In this document: positions 13,401 to 23,929 of the stretch, one piece after another
Layout: the number at the start of each line of letters is the position of its first letter
How positions within the stretch are numbered: position 1 is the first letter of the stretch
Origin: Protonemura montana
Lineage: Eukaryota > Arthropoda > Insecta > Plecoptera > Nemouridae
Assembly: GCA_947568835.1 (NCBI GenBank)
Contig: OX387602.1
Coordinates: 2,884,570-2,948,569 of the forward strand
DNA length: 64,000 nucleotides
Direction of reading: 5' to 3'
Notes under the pieces: model-generated
Databases searched by the model: none
What the model saw: only the letters and a program-made list of their open reading frames with translations
Told to the model about the DNA's origin: nothing
Translations under genes and position numbers: made by a program

Positions 13401-16400
13401 CAGAACTGTGATTTGGACGGAGAGAGTATTGGTTTTTCAGAATAAATGTCAATTAGTTACAGAGTGCCTATCTAACAGGATAATTGGATTAAAGCTAATG
13501 TCGTCATAGGCTCTTCTGATTTTTCTGGAAACTATCTTGTCAAACCTTACTTTTATGTTGAAAATGTCATTGGAACCGTCATTTTGATCCACGAACAGGA
13601 ACTTTTGTTAATAATGTGTCCGCACCAGAGTAAGAGCCAGAACTTAAAATTCATCATTTTCAAGAACTGGGACCAGAACCATTATTAGCAACAGATTGTA
13701 ACAAGAATTGGAACCGAAACCAATATTTTAAAAAAATCTCCAGAAACAGAACCGTTAATGGTTTTGGTTCCGATACTTGTATGCAATAAACTCAAACATG
13801 ATTTGTTTTTGTATATTTACGCGAAAGCATAGATAAGCGGTACCTCTCGACTAAGTATCTACGACAAGTGAGTGTTAATTCTTCCAAATCATAGTAAAAC
13901 AGGTGCAAACTCGAGATGACTAGAAAGAATAATCAAATAGAAACTCACTTGACAGTGGTACACACGTCTCATCTTGAGTTTGATACCTCCACTTGAGCAC
14001 ACCTACATCGGTATGTAGCGGGAAAGGTTTGGCTGGATTTTTCAAACCGATCTGAGATTTCATCTTGAATAAATCTTTGTCAACATTAGGATGAGTCTGA
14101 AAAAAAAAAGGTCTAAATGTGATGGCCCTTTGGATAGTATGTGTGTTTACAAGTGTAAAAAATGTAAAATGCCTGACTGGGACCTCAAATTAGTGCTAAC
14201 CTGTAATTGGATTCCTCTGGTGTCTCTATTCTCCAAAAGGACCCTAATCCTGCCCCACTTGTCGTCTGCTATGCGCAGCGTGACCAATCCGTGGAGCTCA
14301 AAGTTTTGAAGCCCACCATCTCGGCCCACTTGAAGAATCAAACGCTCCTCTTGACGCAAATGTACGCTGAAATCAAAGGAATTCTGTTAGAAATTTCTCC
14401 TTTGATAGTTGGGGACAACCCATCGATGAAAGTTGGGGGAAGCCTGTACTTACTCTTCCGTGTTTTCTTGTTTAGCTGGTAATTTACTGTTGGTCACGAT
14501 CTTTGCTGACACTTCAGTGACAACTTTCTCGCCCTCGGATTTCAATTGGTCCACAAAAGAATCAACGTCGCGTGACTTGCTGCCCAGCTTCATTGCCTTC
14601 GTGCTTACGTTTGGTTTTCTGGAATTGGGAACACTCCACAAATTAACTTAACTTATTGAGAAAGGTTTTGGGGAGCCATCTTGATTAGGTCTGCCATATT
14701 ATTTAGAACGTTTGGTTAGACTCCACTTAGCAACCAAGTAGATATTACCACATATATTCAAGTTTGCTTCTATCAAAAATTATCTTTATTAGATAATAAT
14801 TGGCGAGCTGATTGTTTTTCACAGCATTTGTTGGAACTAACAGTTTGTCGAATGTTTAAACCAGCTCGTGGAGTCCCAGAAAATAACCAAGTGAAATAGG
14901 CCTACAGGAAATGGACATTTTTTTTGAGAAACATTAAATTTCTATTGAGAACATTGTAGCCCTTCTACAGAGCTGCAGGATTATTAAGTTGATTATTTTC
15001 TTGAGGTGCATTTAGGATGCTTGAACTAGGTAACTGTTATAATTTTGTGTGGTTTTTTTGTTATCGGAAAATTGTCAGGACTGCTCTAACCCTTCAAGAA
15101 GTTACCAGTATAAGTTACGAAACGTTGGGAAATTTAGTTGTTCTTTACTTAGCATTGAAAACCCAGTTCAAATAGTTTTTGTTAAAGAAGTTTGTAGAGG
15201 AATCCTGTTGGAGGAATGTCTTATGAAAGTGGCATTTAGCCGGAGGTCTCCCTTGGTGCTCTTTGACAGCAGTAGGCGACATGCCGGCACCAGGTTTACC
15301 CTAGTCCTTTACAACCGATTTTTCAGTGGCACATTAAATAATAAATGGGCAGTCTACAAACAAAATACATCTTCTGATTGAATGTTTCTTGGCAAAGAAC
15401 AAATTCAGTCTGCTAATTTCTTTATGTGCCACTAAAAAACCGGCCCTAAGACTACGTTAGGTTCATCATCATCCACATAGTCTTTCATTCATTTACTGGC
15501 AACATTAGATCAGTGGCATAGGGCCAATAGGCTAAGAGATAACTTTATTCAACAAAAAAATCAAAAATATAAAATTCAGCTTTTAAGAGTAAGTTAAGTG
15601 GTGGTACGTACTGTACTGCAGCATAGCTCGGTTTGCTAATGTCTGGCATTGTATTGGCGGAGTCACCCACAGTCGAGACCGGAGCATAGCCACCGCTGTT
15701 GCCAAAACCACCACCTCCAAAGCCTGGACTTTTGACGCCTTTCTTTGTGGCCTCCATTCGCTGTCGCTGCAGCTCCTTTGCTTTCTCGCGCATCTTGTTC
15801 TTGGCCTCTCTCTCTTGTGTCTAGAGAAGGAAATTATGTCCAAGTTTGATTTGCAATCAAAGTAGAATACACAAGGTTATTAAGATTTGGACAACGGTGA
15901 TGTACATATTCATGACTTTTAGACTGATGCCTACTTTATCTACCTTAAACACTAGTTTTTAAAATAGCTTTTTTTGAAATTATACCTGTCTGACTGCTTG
16001 GTAGACTTTTTCTTCGTGTGAATCCATTTCGACAAACGTACGAATTTGTGCCAAATTCACACTCTCTCGGTAACCCAACGCTACAATCTCATCAAATGCA
16101 AAAATGAGGTTAAATGCATTATCTGCTATTTCGGATTCATCTAAGCTTCGACAGTATTCTGGAATCTAAATAGGAAAAATATTTCATTACATGGCAGAGT
16201 AGATGTGGTATTATAAAATAGTTACTTATGACTGAGTGACAACTTTTGTATTTGAGCAGAAAGTTTCTATTAATGCAAACTTACCACTCTTGAAAATAAT
16301 CTTAGAGTTTCCAGATCTTCGAGGATGTTACTGGCTTTAGTTGTAATAAGTAGCATGTACAGTTTCTCGATCGGCTGGTACACATAGCGCACAGAGTCTG

Positions 16401-17485
16401 TCTCAACAAAAGTGTGTTGTTTTCCTGTCGACATGAGTTTTGGAAATGCAGACAGAAGCCCTTCGATGCGTGCTTTTGTCATCTCCACAAACTGTCGGGA
16501 GACCAACGCTGGAAGAGGAAAGGATTTGTCAGAATAAAAGATTAAAAAATATTAAAAAGTTCAGCAGACTGAAACTTAAAGATTCTTCAACTTACTTTTC
16601 CCGGCTTTTGTACACACCGCAGCAGCTATAAGAACCTAGAAAGAAAAAATTCCAGCGTGAGTATCACTTAGCCAAAACAAATACATTCTTAAAATTTAAT
16701 GCTGTTCTGGGAACAAAAACACATACAAAATAAACAAAATAAAAAATGTCTGTAATTTAAAACAAAGAAAACAAAACAAAAAAAAACCCAGTTTGTTTGC
16801 CTTGAATTAGGTAGATTTAATCCTGGCGGCTGGTTATTCTGGATAGGGTTTTCCGTGCCACCCATAACCTATCCCAGTAAACATGGGGACGGTTCTGTTC
16901 TGTTTGTGGGCAGGGCCGACTCCTTACCCTATCCTATTATATAGCATGGCTTATCTTTAGCATGGATCATCGGTAAGTCATGAAGACTAAATATGACTGA
17001 TTTATATCTATTACTGTCGAAAGGTCATCCATAATAAAGTGCATCCTAAAAAGAGTAGGCACGTATGTGGCGTTATAACCTAACAGTGAACTAGAAAAAC
17101 ACACAATAGCCGTAATTTAATTCTCTTTACCCCTAAAATATTTTTTTTTCAATAATCACGACACACTCAGCCAGAATAATAACCCTAGCGAAATGAGCAT
17201 GTGACATTTCAATTCTGAAGCATGCAAACTGGGCTTGCAAAGCTGGATTGGTAAAGTAATTATCCGGGCCAATTAAAAGGCAATACAAACTCTTCAGCGC
17301 TTGAAACGGTAGAAAAGTGACAGTGTGTGATCACAGTAATAATAAATATAGGCAATTTATAGCACGAAGTGACGTGGGTAACCATCCCACTACACGATGA
17401 TGTGTCAACCGGTCTTTTGCAATATTATTCCTAATATTGTGCTTCTGTAACTTTGTTTCTAGTAAACCAGAAGAGAACTTACCAT
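10490..17485 (-). CDS. ARCN1: Coatomer subunit delta (archain, delta-COP)
   Basis: Eleven coding exons join in frame to 512 codons (human 511): 17483-17485, 16596-16635, 16285-16508, 15986-16165, 15612-15820, 14454-14618, 14201-14366, 13949-14096, 12656-12767, 11781-11982, 10490-10579. Exon 1 supplies only the ATG, directly followed by GTAAGT. Delta-COP belongs to the COPI coat F-subcomplex, which is adaptor-like and works in Golgi-to-ER retrieval. The N-terminal longin-like domain starts [13 protein letters not shown], then [15 protein letters not shown] and [20 protein letters not shown] charged helix ([20 protein letters not shown]) leads into a Gly-rich linker. The C-terminal mu-homology domain starts near [13 protein letters not shown] and includes [29 protein letters not shown] and [13 protein letters not shown]. 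The protein ends TEKYEIV, close to other animals. Introns hold a SINE with a nested MITE (intron 5) and three fold-back structures (intron 8). Confidence 0.95.
11016..11040. repeat. AATAG pentanucleotide microsatellite
   Basis: About five head-to-tail AATAG units in the last intron of the coatomer delta gene, next to a GAGTTTATTTACAAC stretch such as is often seen at the tails of retroposons. Confidence 0.6.
12801..12910. repeat. Fold-back (MITE-like) inverted repeat in ARCN1 intron 8
   Basis: Left arm (about 12801-12852) and right arm (about 12862-12910) are imperfect reverse complements over roughly 45 bases; the best core is AATTGCAAACGC against GCGTTTGCAAATT. The loop is about nine bases (ACCCCACGC). 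The shape is that of a short palindromic non-autonomous element. No target-site duplication is clear. Confidence 0.6.
13055..13157 (+). pseudogene. tRNA-shaped sequence inside a 10-bp inverted repeat
   Basis: Positions 13071-13143 fit cloverleaf spacing exactly (7-2-4/9/4-1-5/7/5-4-5/7/5-7-1). The acceptor stem GTCCAAA/TTTGGGC pairs with one G-U; the D stem is GCTC/GAGC with GG in the loop; GGTTCAAGTCC is a good B box. The anticodon and T stems have mismatches and position 33 is G, not U, so it is probably a decayed tRNA or tRNA-derived retroposon head. It is bracketed by perfect inverted repeats GTCTCAAAAA (13055-13064) and TTTTTGAGAC (13148-13157). Confidence 0.45.
13158..13208. repeat. Perfect 13-bp palindrome flanked by 8-bp direct repeats
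   Basis: GAGAAAATAATAC (13170-13182), a GG spacer, and its exact reverse complement (13185-13197). On either side is the same octamer, GGTTATAG (13158-13165 and 13201-13208), like a target-site duplication around a tiny insertion. Confidence 0.6.
15190..15527 (+). repeat. 5S-SINE family copy D with nested MITE
   Basis: Matches the complete SINE at 34360-34757: GGAATCCTG, TCTCCCTTGGTGCT, GACAGCAGTAGGC and GCCGGCACCAGGTTTACC, then after an interruption ACGTTAGGTTCATCATCATCC and ATTAGATCAGTGGCA. The 5' end is truncated; it lies in intron 5 of ARCN1. The interruption is the element at 15314-15443. Confidence 0.65.
15314..15443. mobile_element. MITE (hAT-like) inserted in a SINE
   Basis: About 130 bases with terminal inverted repeats: ACCGATTTTTCAGTGGCAC at the left, and at the right the reverse complement of GCCGGTTTTTTAGTGGCAC. 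It sits within a SINE, and the SINE bases on either side (CCTTTACA / CCCTAAGA) both align to the uninterrupted CCCTTCTA, as an old 8-bp target duplication would. CAGTGG-type ends and an 8-bp duplication suit the hAT superfamily; that assignment is inference. Confidence 0.55.
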
Positions 17486-17830
17486 ATTGGCGACTGATTT
17501 CTCTTATAATTGCAGTAATCTGGATGAAAAGTAATAAAAAACCCTCAACTTGTCATCCAAGCGCAGATTTCGACAGCAACATACCAGCTGGTGACGTGGG
17601 ATCGATCGTGCTCGTTCGCACTTCTCACAGCCTTTCTTCGTCATTCTCCGTCAATGGTCAAACCAGCGTTGCACAGGCTGTGTGCTAGGGTATTGCCGCG
17701 CTAATTTCTGGCAGGTTTATAACCTGTATCTTGTGTTTGATCGTGTTTGGTGTCAAATTAAAAAGCAATTTAATTAATTAAATTTCAAATTAAATTTCTA
17801 GGGAATTGAAACAAATTTCAGCTTCCAAAA
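17486..17830. promoter_or_regulatory. Shared divergent promoter, ARCN1 / RPA2
   Basis: The 345 bases between the coatomer delta ATG (minus, 17485) and the RPA2 ATG (plus, 17831) must hold both 5' UTRs and both core promoters. The middle is more GC-rich than its surroundings and no clear TATA box stands between the genes, which is typical of bidirectional housekeeping promoters. This is inferred from layout. Confidence 0.55.
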
Positions 17831-20439
17831 ATGTGGAGTGATCAAGGCAAGTGTCTTGGTTGTTTTTATACAATGATTACAATCGTTCCCTTTCGTAAAT
17901 TTAATGTTTCACATGTGTTTCTCATATATTGCACTCATTCTATGATTTCAGCTAAGTCTTTTTTCTATGATTTCAGGTAATGAAACTGCTGGAGGTGGGT
18001 ATTTCGGAAGTGATTTTAAGTCATCGCCTTCTGGGGGAGGAGAACCAGGCGAAAAAAAGGTTGGCTTCAGTGAAGTGATAATTCATTTAAGATTTTGGGG
18101 CGCTAATAGATCACCACCTAGAGTTAATTTTTTACTTTCCTCTAGGTCTACAAAGCACAAAACTGTGTGCCAGTGACGATCAGGCATATTAAGAACAGTT
18201 CCGAAGACAGCTTTAAAGTTGGAAAGCATTCAGAAGCTCATGTGGTAAGCATTTGACATCAATGATGTTGTAACAATGATAGCCTCTACAAGGGCTGCTA
18301 ATGAAAGGGGCAAGATAGGGCTGAATCTTATCACACCTTATGAAGGCCTTGACATGCCTCGACGTAAAAAGTGCATCAATTTAAAATGGTAATGGATTAA
18401 TCTGACGTTATCTGTACTCAAAGTGATTTTCTGTTTTTCCTTCAGATCACCATTCTTGGCCGATTGATCAAGAAAGATTCCGATTCGACAAAGTCGTCAT
18501 ACACGATTGATGATGGCACTGGCTCAATAAACTGCTTTGATTTCAAATACAATGATGGCGATGTATGTGGTCTTTCAATGTTACTATTAAGTAGTCCATT
18601 AAAGCCATAATGGCACAATGATTTAAATATTTTTGCTGTTAATCTATGGATGCATGTATTCAATGTGTCTATACTTCTGTTCAGGGGTCCACAGTGAAGT
18701 CGGAGGTGGAAGTAAACCAGTATTACCGGGTTTATGGTTCGCTGCGGATGGCTGAAGGGGAGCATCATGTAATGACGTTTCGGATCCAACCCTTGGAGAG
18801 CATCAACGAAATCACCATGCATATACTGGAAGTGATCTACGCACCTGCTCACCTTGATGACTTGGAAGTAAGTTATTTAGCCAGTAATACTGTCACTGCA
18901 TAGACATTATGTCTTTAAATTAACTTTGATGGATACTAAAGTACACTATATCTACTATATCTACATTCCTGGGTACCTATTTAATGTCTCAAAACTTATG
19001 GCAGTTCTCTGATTTATGATTTAGGGTGCATAGATCATTTTTCAGAAAAGTGTAGTCAATCAGGACATGCTTGTAATTTATGAGAGCAGGCCAAATCTGC
19101 TATTTCACAAGTCCCAAAACAAATCATTTAGGTGTTTTGTGTGTTTGTTTGTGCACTACTAGCCAACGTGCTGCGCTATTTTTTACGACATAAATTTAGA
19201 AATATATGTCATTATATTTAGAATATTTTTTGTGACATCTAATTCCGATCTTGACCCATACTGAACTAAATAATAATGTATTGTGTAGCTTTCGTCGTGT
19301 GGTCTCGTTCAATTGGTACTTTCTATTGCAGCGCAGTGGGCATCTGAAGGGACACGGTATGGCTGCGCCACAGGATAACTCGATGCGGAACTCGATGGCT
19401 GGTGCCCAAATGGGAGGAGACTGTGGTGGGGGTGGTGGAGTGTCTAATGTGTCCGGCTTCACTCGAAACCAGCAGGCCATCTACGAAGTGGTGAAGGTAC
19501 GTATTATGCACTCTCAAGCTTAGACTCATTCTAGTGCTGGTGGTAACGTGGGACTCTGTGGATAAGTGGTAGCTCGCTGAATAGTTATGAGTCTAAGGAA
19601 AGACGAGAAGGAGAAGGAGTTATTTGGTTTCTAAAATGAGCTAGGAGAATTAGTCCAAGTCAGAAAACTGTTCTGGTATTTATTAGGAGTCGGAAATATA
19701 AAGACGACATTTCAGAAGACATTCCATTTGGCATTAAAATTGACTCTCACATCTAATCAACTATCAATAAATCATGACTCGCTTCTTCCGCCTATGTCGG
19801 CGTTGACCAATGTAGCAACGGCCGGCACACCAGCCACACACGCCTGGAATGTGCTGATCAATAGCTGACGTAGACTAAGTCTTGTGTCTAACAGGTAAAC
19901 TGGCTTTAGCTGTTAGCAAATCACCTGGTCAGCAATATTAGCAATGACCAGTGTCCAAACTTTCACTGATGCGATGCCATCCAGTAAAAAAAAGATATGA
20001 AAGTGAAACCATGTTATAATGTAACAACCCGTAACACTGCTGAACTTACCAGTGCTGCTGAAACTTTATAATTTAATACAATAGACACAAATACAATAGG
20101 ACAAAAAGTATTAAACAATTTTTTTTCAGAATTACAACAAACAAGAAATAGGAATTCATGAGTCTGCCATTCCTGAAGCATTGCCCATGAAGCTGGATAA
20201 AAACGAAATTCAGTAAGTATATTTAATATTCAAACATTTGTATTATACAAAAGTCATACCTGTTAATGTTTACAATTACGTATTTTTTTTTTTTCATTTA
20301 AAAACTGGCTTCTTAAGTGCCAACAATTACTCATGCATTCTATTTCTAATTTTCCAGCACAATTCTGGATTTCCTGACAAACGAAGGTCACATTTACACA
20401 ACAACGGACATCTCTCATTACCGAACCACCGACGGGTAA
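17831..20439 (+). CDS. RPA2: Replication protein A 32 kDa subunit
   Basis: Eight exons (17831-17846, 17977-18059, 18146-18244, 18446-18562, 18685-18867, 19332-19496, 20130-20212, 20358-20439) join in frame to 275 codons; human RPA2 is about 270. RPA is the heterotrimeric single-stranded-DNA binder of replication, repair and checkpoint signalling. The start MWSDQGNETAGGGYF is the Gly/Ser-rich N-terminal segment that is phosphorylated in other animals. The OB fold (DBD-D) follows: PVTIRHIKNS, HVITILGRLIKKD, YTIDDGTGSINCFDF and YYRVYGSLRMAEGEH. After a Gly-rich linker comes the C-terminal winged helix that binds repair proteins (HTILDFLTNEGHIYTTTD, the usual end of the family). Intron 1 must use a GC donor (CAAG|GCAAGT); the nearest GT would put a stop in frame. 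It is transcribed away from coatomer delta. Confidence 0.95.
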
Positions 20440-20654
20440 AGATGCTGAAGAGATAACTCGATTCTGGATTAAGTGGTTGGTCTGAAAAAAAGGTTGCTAT
20501 CGAGTTGCAGTTGCTATAGGATGTACCTCATCTCCCACTCTCTCGATCTATTAGAGTAGAGAATAGAAATGACTGCAGAAAGAATAAGAAAAGAAATGCT
20601 AAAAGTGTTTCGACTGATTTGCCCATTTGGCTAGATGGCCCTTTTTAGGCAATG

Positions 20655-22048
20655 AGTGGCATAGCTAGAGCCACGATTATATGGTGATGCGCGAAATCGC
20701 GAATTGTTCTTATCTCTTGTTTTTCTTACAAATGAGTGCGATTCATTGAATTCCCATCTCAAATATGTAAGAAGCTCATCGCGACAAAACGCGAAATTCA
20801 CGAAAAATCATCCATAACAACGAAATCAACTATTTTCCGCGAAATCATCGCGAAATGAGCCTTTTCCCATCCAATTATCTTAAATTTCAGATAATCTGTT
20901 CTTTTTTTCATTTTTATCAAACTATATTTCACGGAAAATAAATAAACAAACCTATTTGTTTTTATGCCAAATTAAGAGATAATGAAGCTATTTCACTGAA
21001 ATATGTGTATTTTGCGAAATAGCCACTTATTTCCATGCAAAATGTTTAAAATGTTTATTTTATCTCTCTAAACACACATTTCCATGAATTTGTCATATTC
21101 AGGTCTGTTTCTCATCAAATGCTGTCAACATTCCTAAGCTTAGGGGGTAGAAGTAGTGGGGCAAAATGTTTGCTGTAGGAAACCATTGCCATTGGTTGGC
21201 TGAATCTTCCCCTCCTTGCCATGTGCGCACCAGCACCACATGCATTCAGTCTATATAGATATTAGCTGGGATTTCAAATTTCAATGGGGTGTAATAAATC
21301 TTTGACTTTTGAGGATCAAACAAAGCAACTCTTTGTGAGTGATGGATATATTTTGATGTGTGGAATCTGGAACACCAGACTTGTCTGGGAGAAAAAAGAC
21401 AATCTTGCAAAGTATGTTGTTAGTACCAGGCAGTGGGTCTAATTCAAATTCTAATGGACATAAAAATCTTAAACCCCTCATTTGCAGTTCTGACCTAGCA
21501 AACTATTTGGGCCCCAGTGAACAGTGTTGATGCAGAGAGGTTTTTTAGGGAAGCTACCATTGAAACTTGTTCAATGTTCAGTTTAACAAGTGGTAGGTGT
21601 CGCTCTTACTGCCATACAATGTATTTCATGGTGGCATTTATGTAAAATATTGATTTGTGCTATTAATTTTGTTCCAAGTCCCTAACAAATACCGATGTTG
21701 AGGACCTACACTAAATATTTGCTTTATTGTAATTATTATTGATCACTTCTTTATTAAAGATCCCAGTGCTTACCCTAAATCTTCATTCCTTTCGAATGTA
21801 GATCGCAAAACCCCTTTTTTCTATTTAGCTATAAACGATAAAATTCAAATAATTAGCACTAAAATTTCGATAAAACTAATGCTAAAAACACGTTTTTTCT
21901 TTTTTTCGTCACCTATGTCTAAAATCTGTTATAGACATGAAATTCTGTACTTTTTCCATAACACCGCCATAACACCGAAATCCAAAAAGCTTACCACGAA
22001 ATTATCGAAATCATAACACCGTAAAATCTTGGCTCTAGGCATAGCACA
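20655..22048 (+). mobile_element. Decayed hAT-type DNA transposon
   Basis: The ends are inverted repeats: AGTGGCATAGC-TAGAGCC at the left, and at the right the reverse complement of TGTGCTATGCCTAGAGCC, with similarity running on for about 30 bases (AC/AG-GATT-TA-GGTG). Inside, 21508-21650 (plus) translates to WAPVNSVDAERFFREA..., close to the conserved C-terminal dimerisation motif of hAT transposases (P-x-S-x-x-x-ER-x-F). No full transposase frame survives. Both subterminal zones are rich in CGAAAT-type motifs. A clean 8-bp target duplication is not visible. Confidence 0.6.
21508..21650 (+). pseudogene. hAT transposase C-terminal remnant
   Basis: An open 47-codon stretch with PVNSVDAERFFRE, a motif of the hAT dimerisation region, ending at a TAA. 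Upstream reading frames are broken, so it is a fossil. Confidence 0.5.
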
Positions 22049-23929
22049 TCACCATGAAATGAAAATTTTTTGGTCTTAACTTTCAGTAAGCTCTGTCAAT
22101 TTCATTAAACGTTAACAGCGTAGGTGTCTTGGCAAATAAAATAAGTGACCCATTCTGGCTGCAGTTATTAGGACTATCCTCAGGTACTCAGGTGTACAAG
22201 CTATATGCAAAACTGTTGGGCAAAAAATTGATTGAACTGGATTTAGTTATAATTTTCCTTTTCAAATTCAGCAGTGCTTAAGATTCTTTACGATTGATAA
22301 TCCCCAACCAGAAAAATTCAATCTTTAATTTGACGGACCAGGATGATATTAGGTTCCAAACTTATTGCTAAGTACTTCTTGATGTAATAAGAAGCAAATA
22401 CAAAAAGTCAAATTTTTTTAATGATTTTCTTTGATATTGTTCAAGTTCTTCATCATATGTTGGTTTGATGTCATGCACATAATACAATGAATATTTTTGG
22501 TTAGCAATGATCTGCTGTTCTTTAAATTTTTAAAATCATGCAAGAAACCCTTTTTCCTTGTCATTATACAACCCTAAATACAATTCCGGGAACCACCTTG
22601 GTGAACCCCAGGATCATTCTTGCACTTTGTCTTGTGGATTGCTATCATAATTGCAAATGATAATGCGCACACGTTATTCAAAAGCGAGGTTAATTCCAGA
22701 TTGCCTCGTTGGGAAATTATGCTCTAACTTTCGATGATACTCAATACCATCTCCGTCTAAGCCAGCCGTAAATTTGCGACTCCATTGCAAAAATAGATTT
22801 AGTTTTCCAATCATATTAGTGAGAAACTAGTAAAATTCAAAGCCAAAAACTTGGAAGAATTCCTGTGAGACACCGTCTTCCCTATGAGATTTGACAGTAG
22901 CATACGGTAGGGCGAGGACGTGGGTATGCTCCTATTTTGACAATACTGGTTTAATTGACTAACTAAATCGCTCGCAGTTGAAGTCCTTTTTCCGGCTTTG
23001 TTGAAGAAACACCTTGGTAACCTTGGAGTGGGTATGCACCACACACATACACTGACTGTATGCACCCGAGAATTTGATTTGTGTCTTGCCCCTTGGGGGT
23101 GACAAGTTGGAATGTTTTCTGGGAGGGCTTGGTTGATGGTGTCGAGTCATTATATTTTATTAGAAGGGCAACCTTAACAAAGTGAGAATTTCTCCCCATC
23201 ATTTTCTAATTCAAATGAAAAACAAGCTAAGCTATTTTGTCTCATTCAGTCCTGTAAAGCTTTGCTCAACCAATCCATCAAATGTAGATCAAGACCTTTG
23301 TACTGCAACATTGTTGGATTTTCTGGTGATTTCATGTAAAGTTGAAACCAGCAAGCAGATTATGTCCAACCAACCTTTATGCCTCACATTTGCCAGTTGG
23401 GTGTTCTACCAACTGAGCTACTGACGACTTCAGATATGCAGGATGGGATAAGGATCCAAACAATCACTTACTCGACCAGAATAAATTCCAGGGCTGGTAC
23501 ACAAATCCTCCTGCTTGGAATATGGTCTTGACCACCAACTACGAATTATAATTAAGACAATTATCTTTTGCAGAAAATAAATATTTCCTCATCTTTCACT
23601 ATGAACTTAACATTTAATAATTGTACTGGTATATTGCAATGGAGTAACATTACATAGGATAAACTCACCAGCTAATATAACAAAACTTGTAAAAAAATTT
23701 ATGTTTTAGAGACATGTATCAGATCATTCTCATCTGAAGTTGCTGAATCATCAACAAAAGTAATTACGCATTTGTCTTCAGAAAATAATGTAGCTATTTT
23801 TTAATTTGTTAAATTTATTTATACAAAAAAAGAACATTGGAAAAAAATGAATCAGGCTGCTAAAATAATTCTCGTGTTTCTGTGGCACGACTTGACGCAG
23901 ACAATCGAGTTGTCAAAATTTGAGGTCGC
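22049..23929. other. Intergenic between transposon relic and fibrillarin
   Basis: AT-rich, with a slightly GC-richer patch at 22860-23120. The small overlapping frames there (about 60-85 codons) have no recognisable domain and no convincing splice context. A weak tRNA-tail-like TTGCCAGTTGGGTGTTC...GAGCTACTGA sequence near 23391-23426 is probably retroposon debris. Confidence 0.4.
23814..23819 (-). terminator. Poly(A) signal AATAAA for fibrillarin
   Basis: Minus-strand AATAAA about 111 bases past the stop codon at 23930. Confidence 0.45.
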
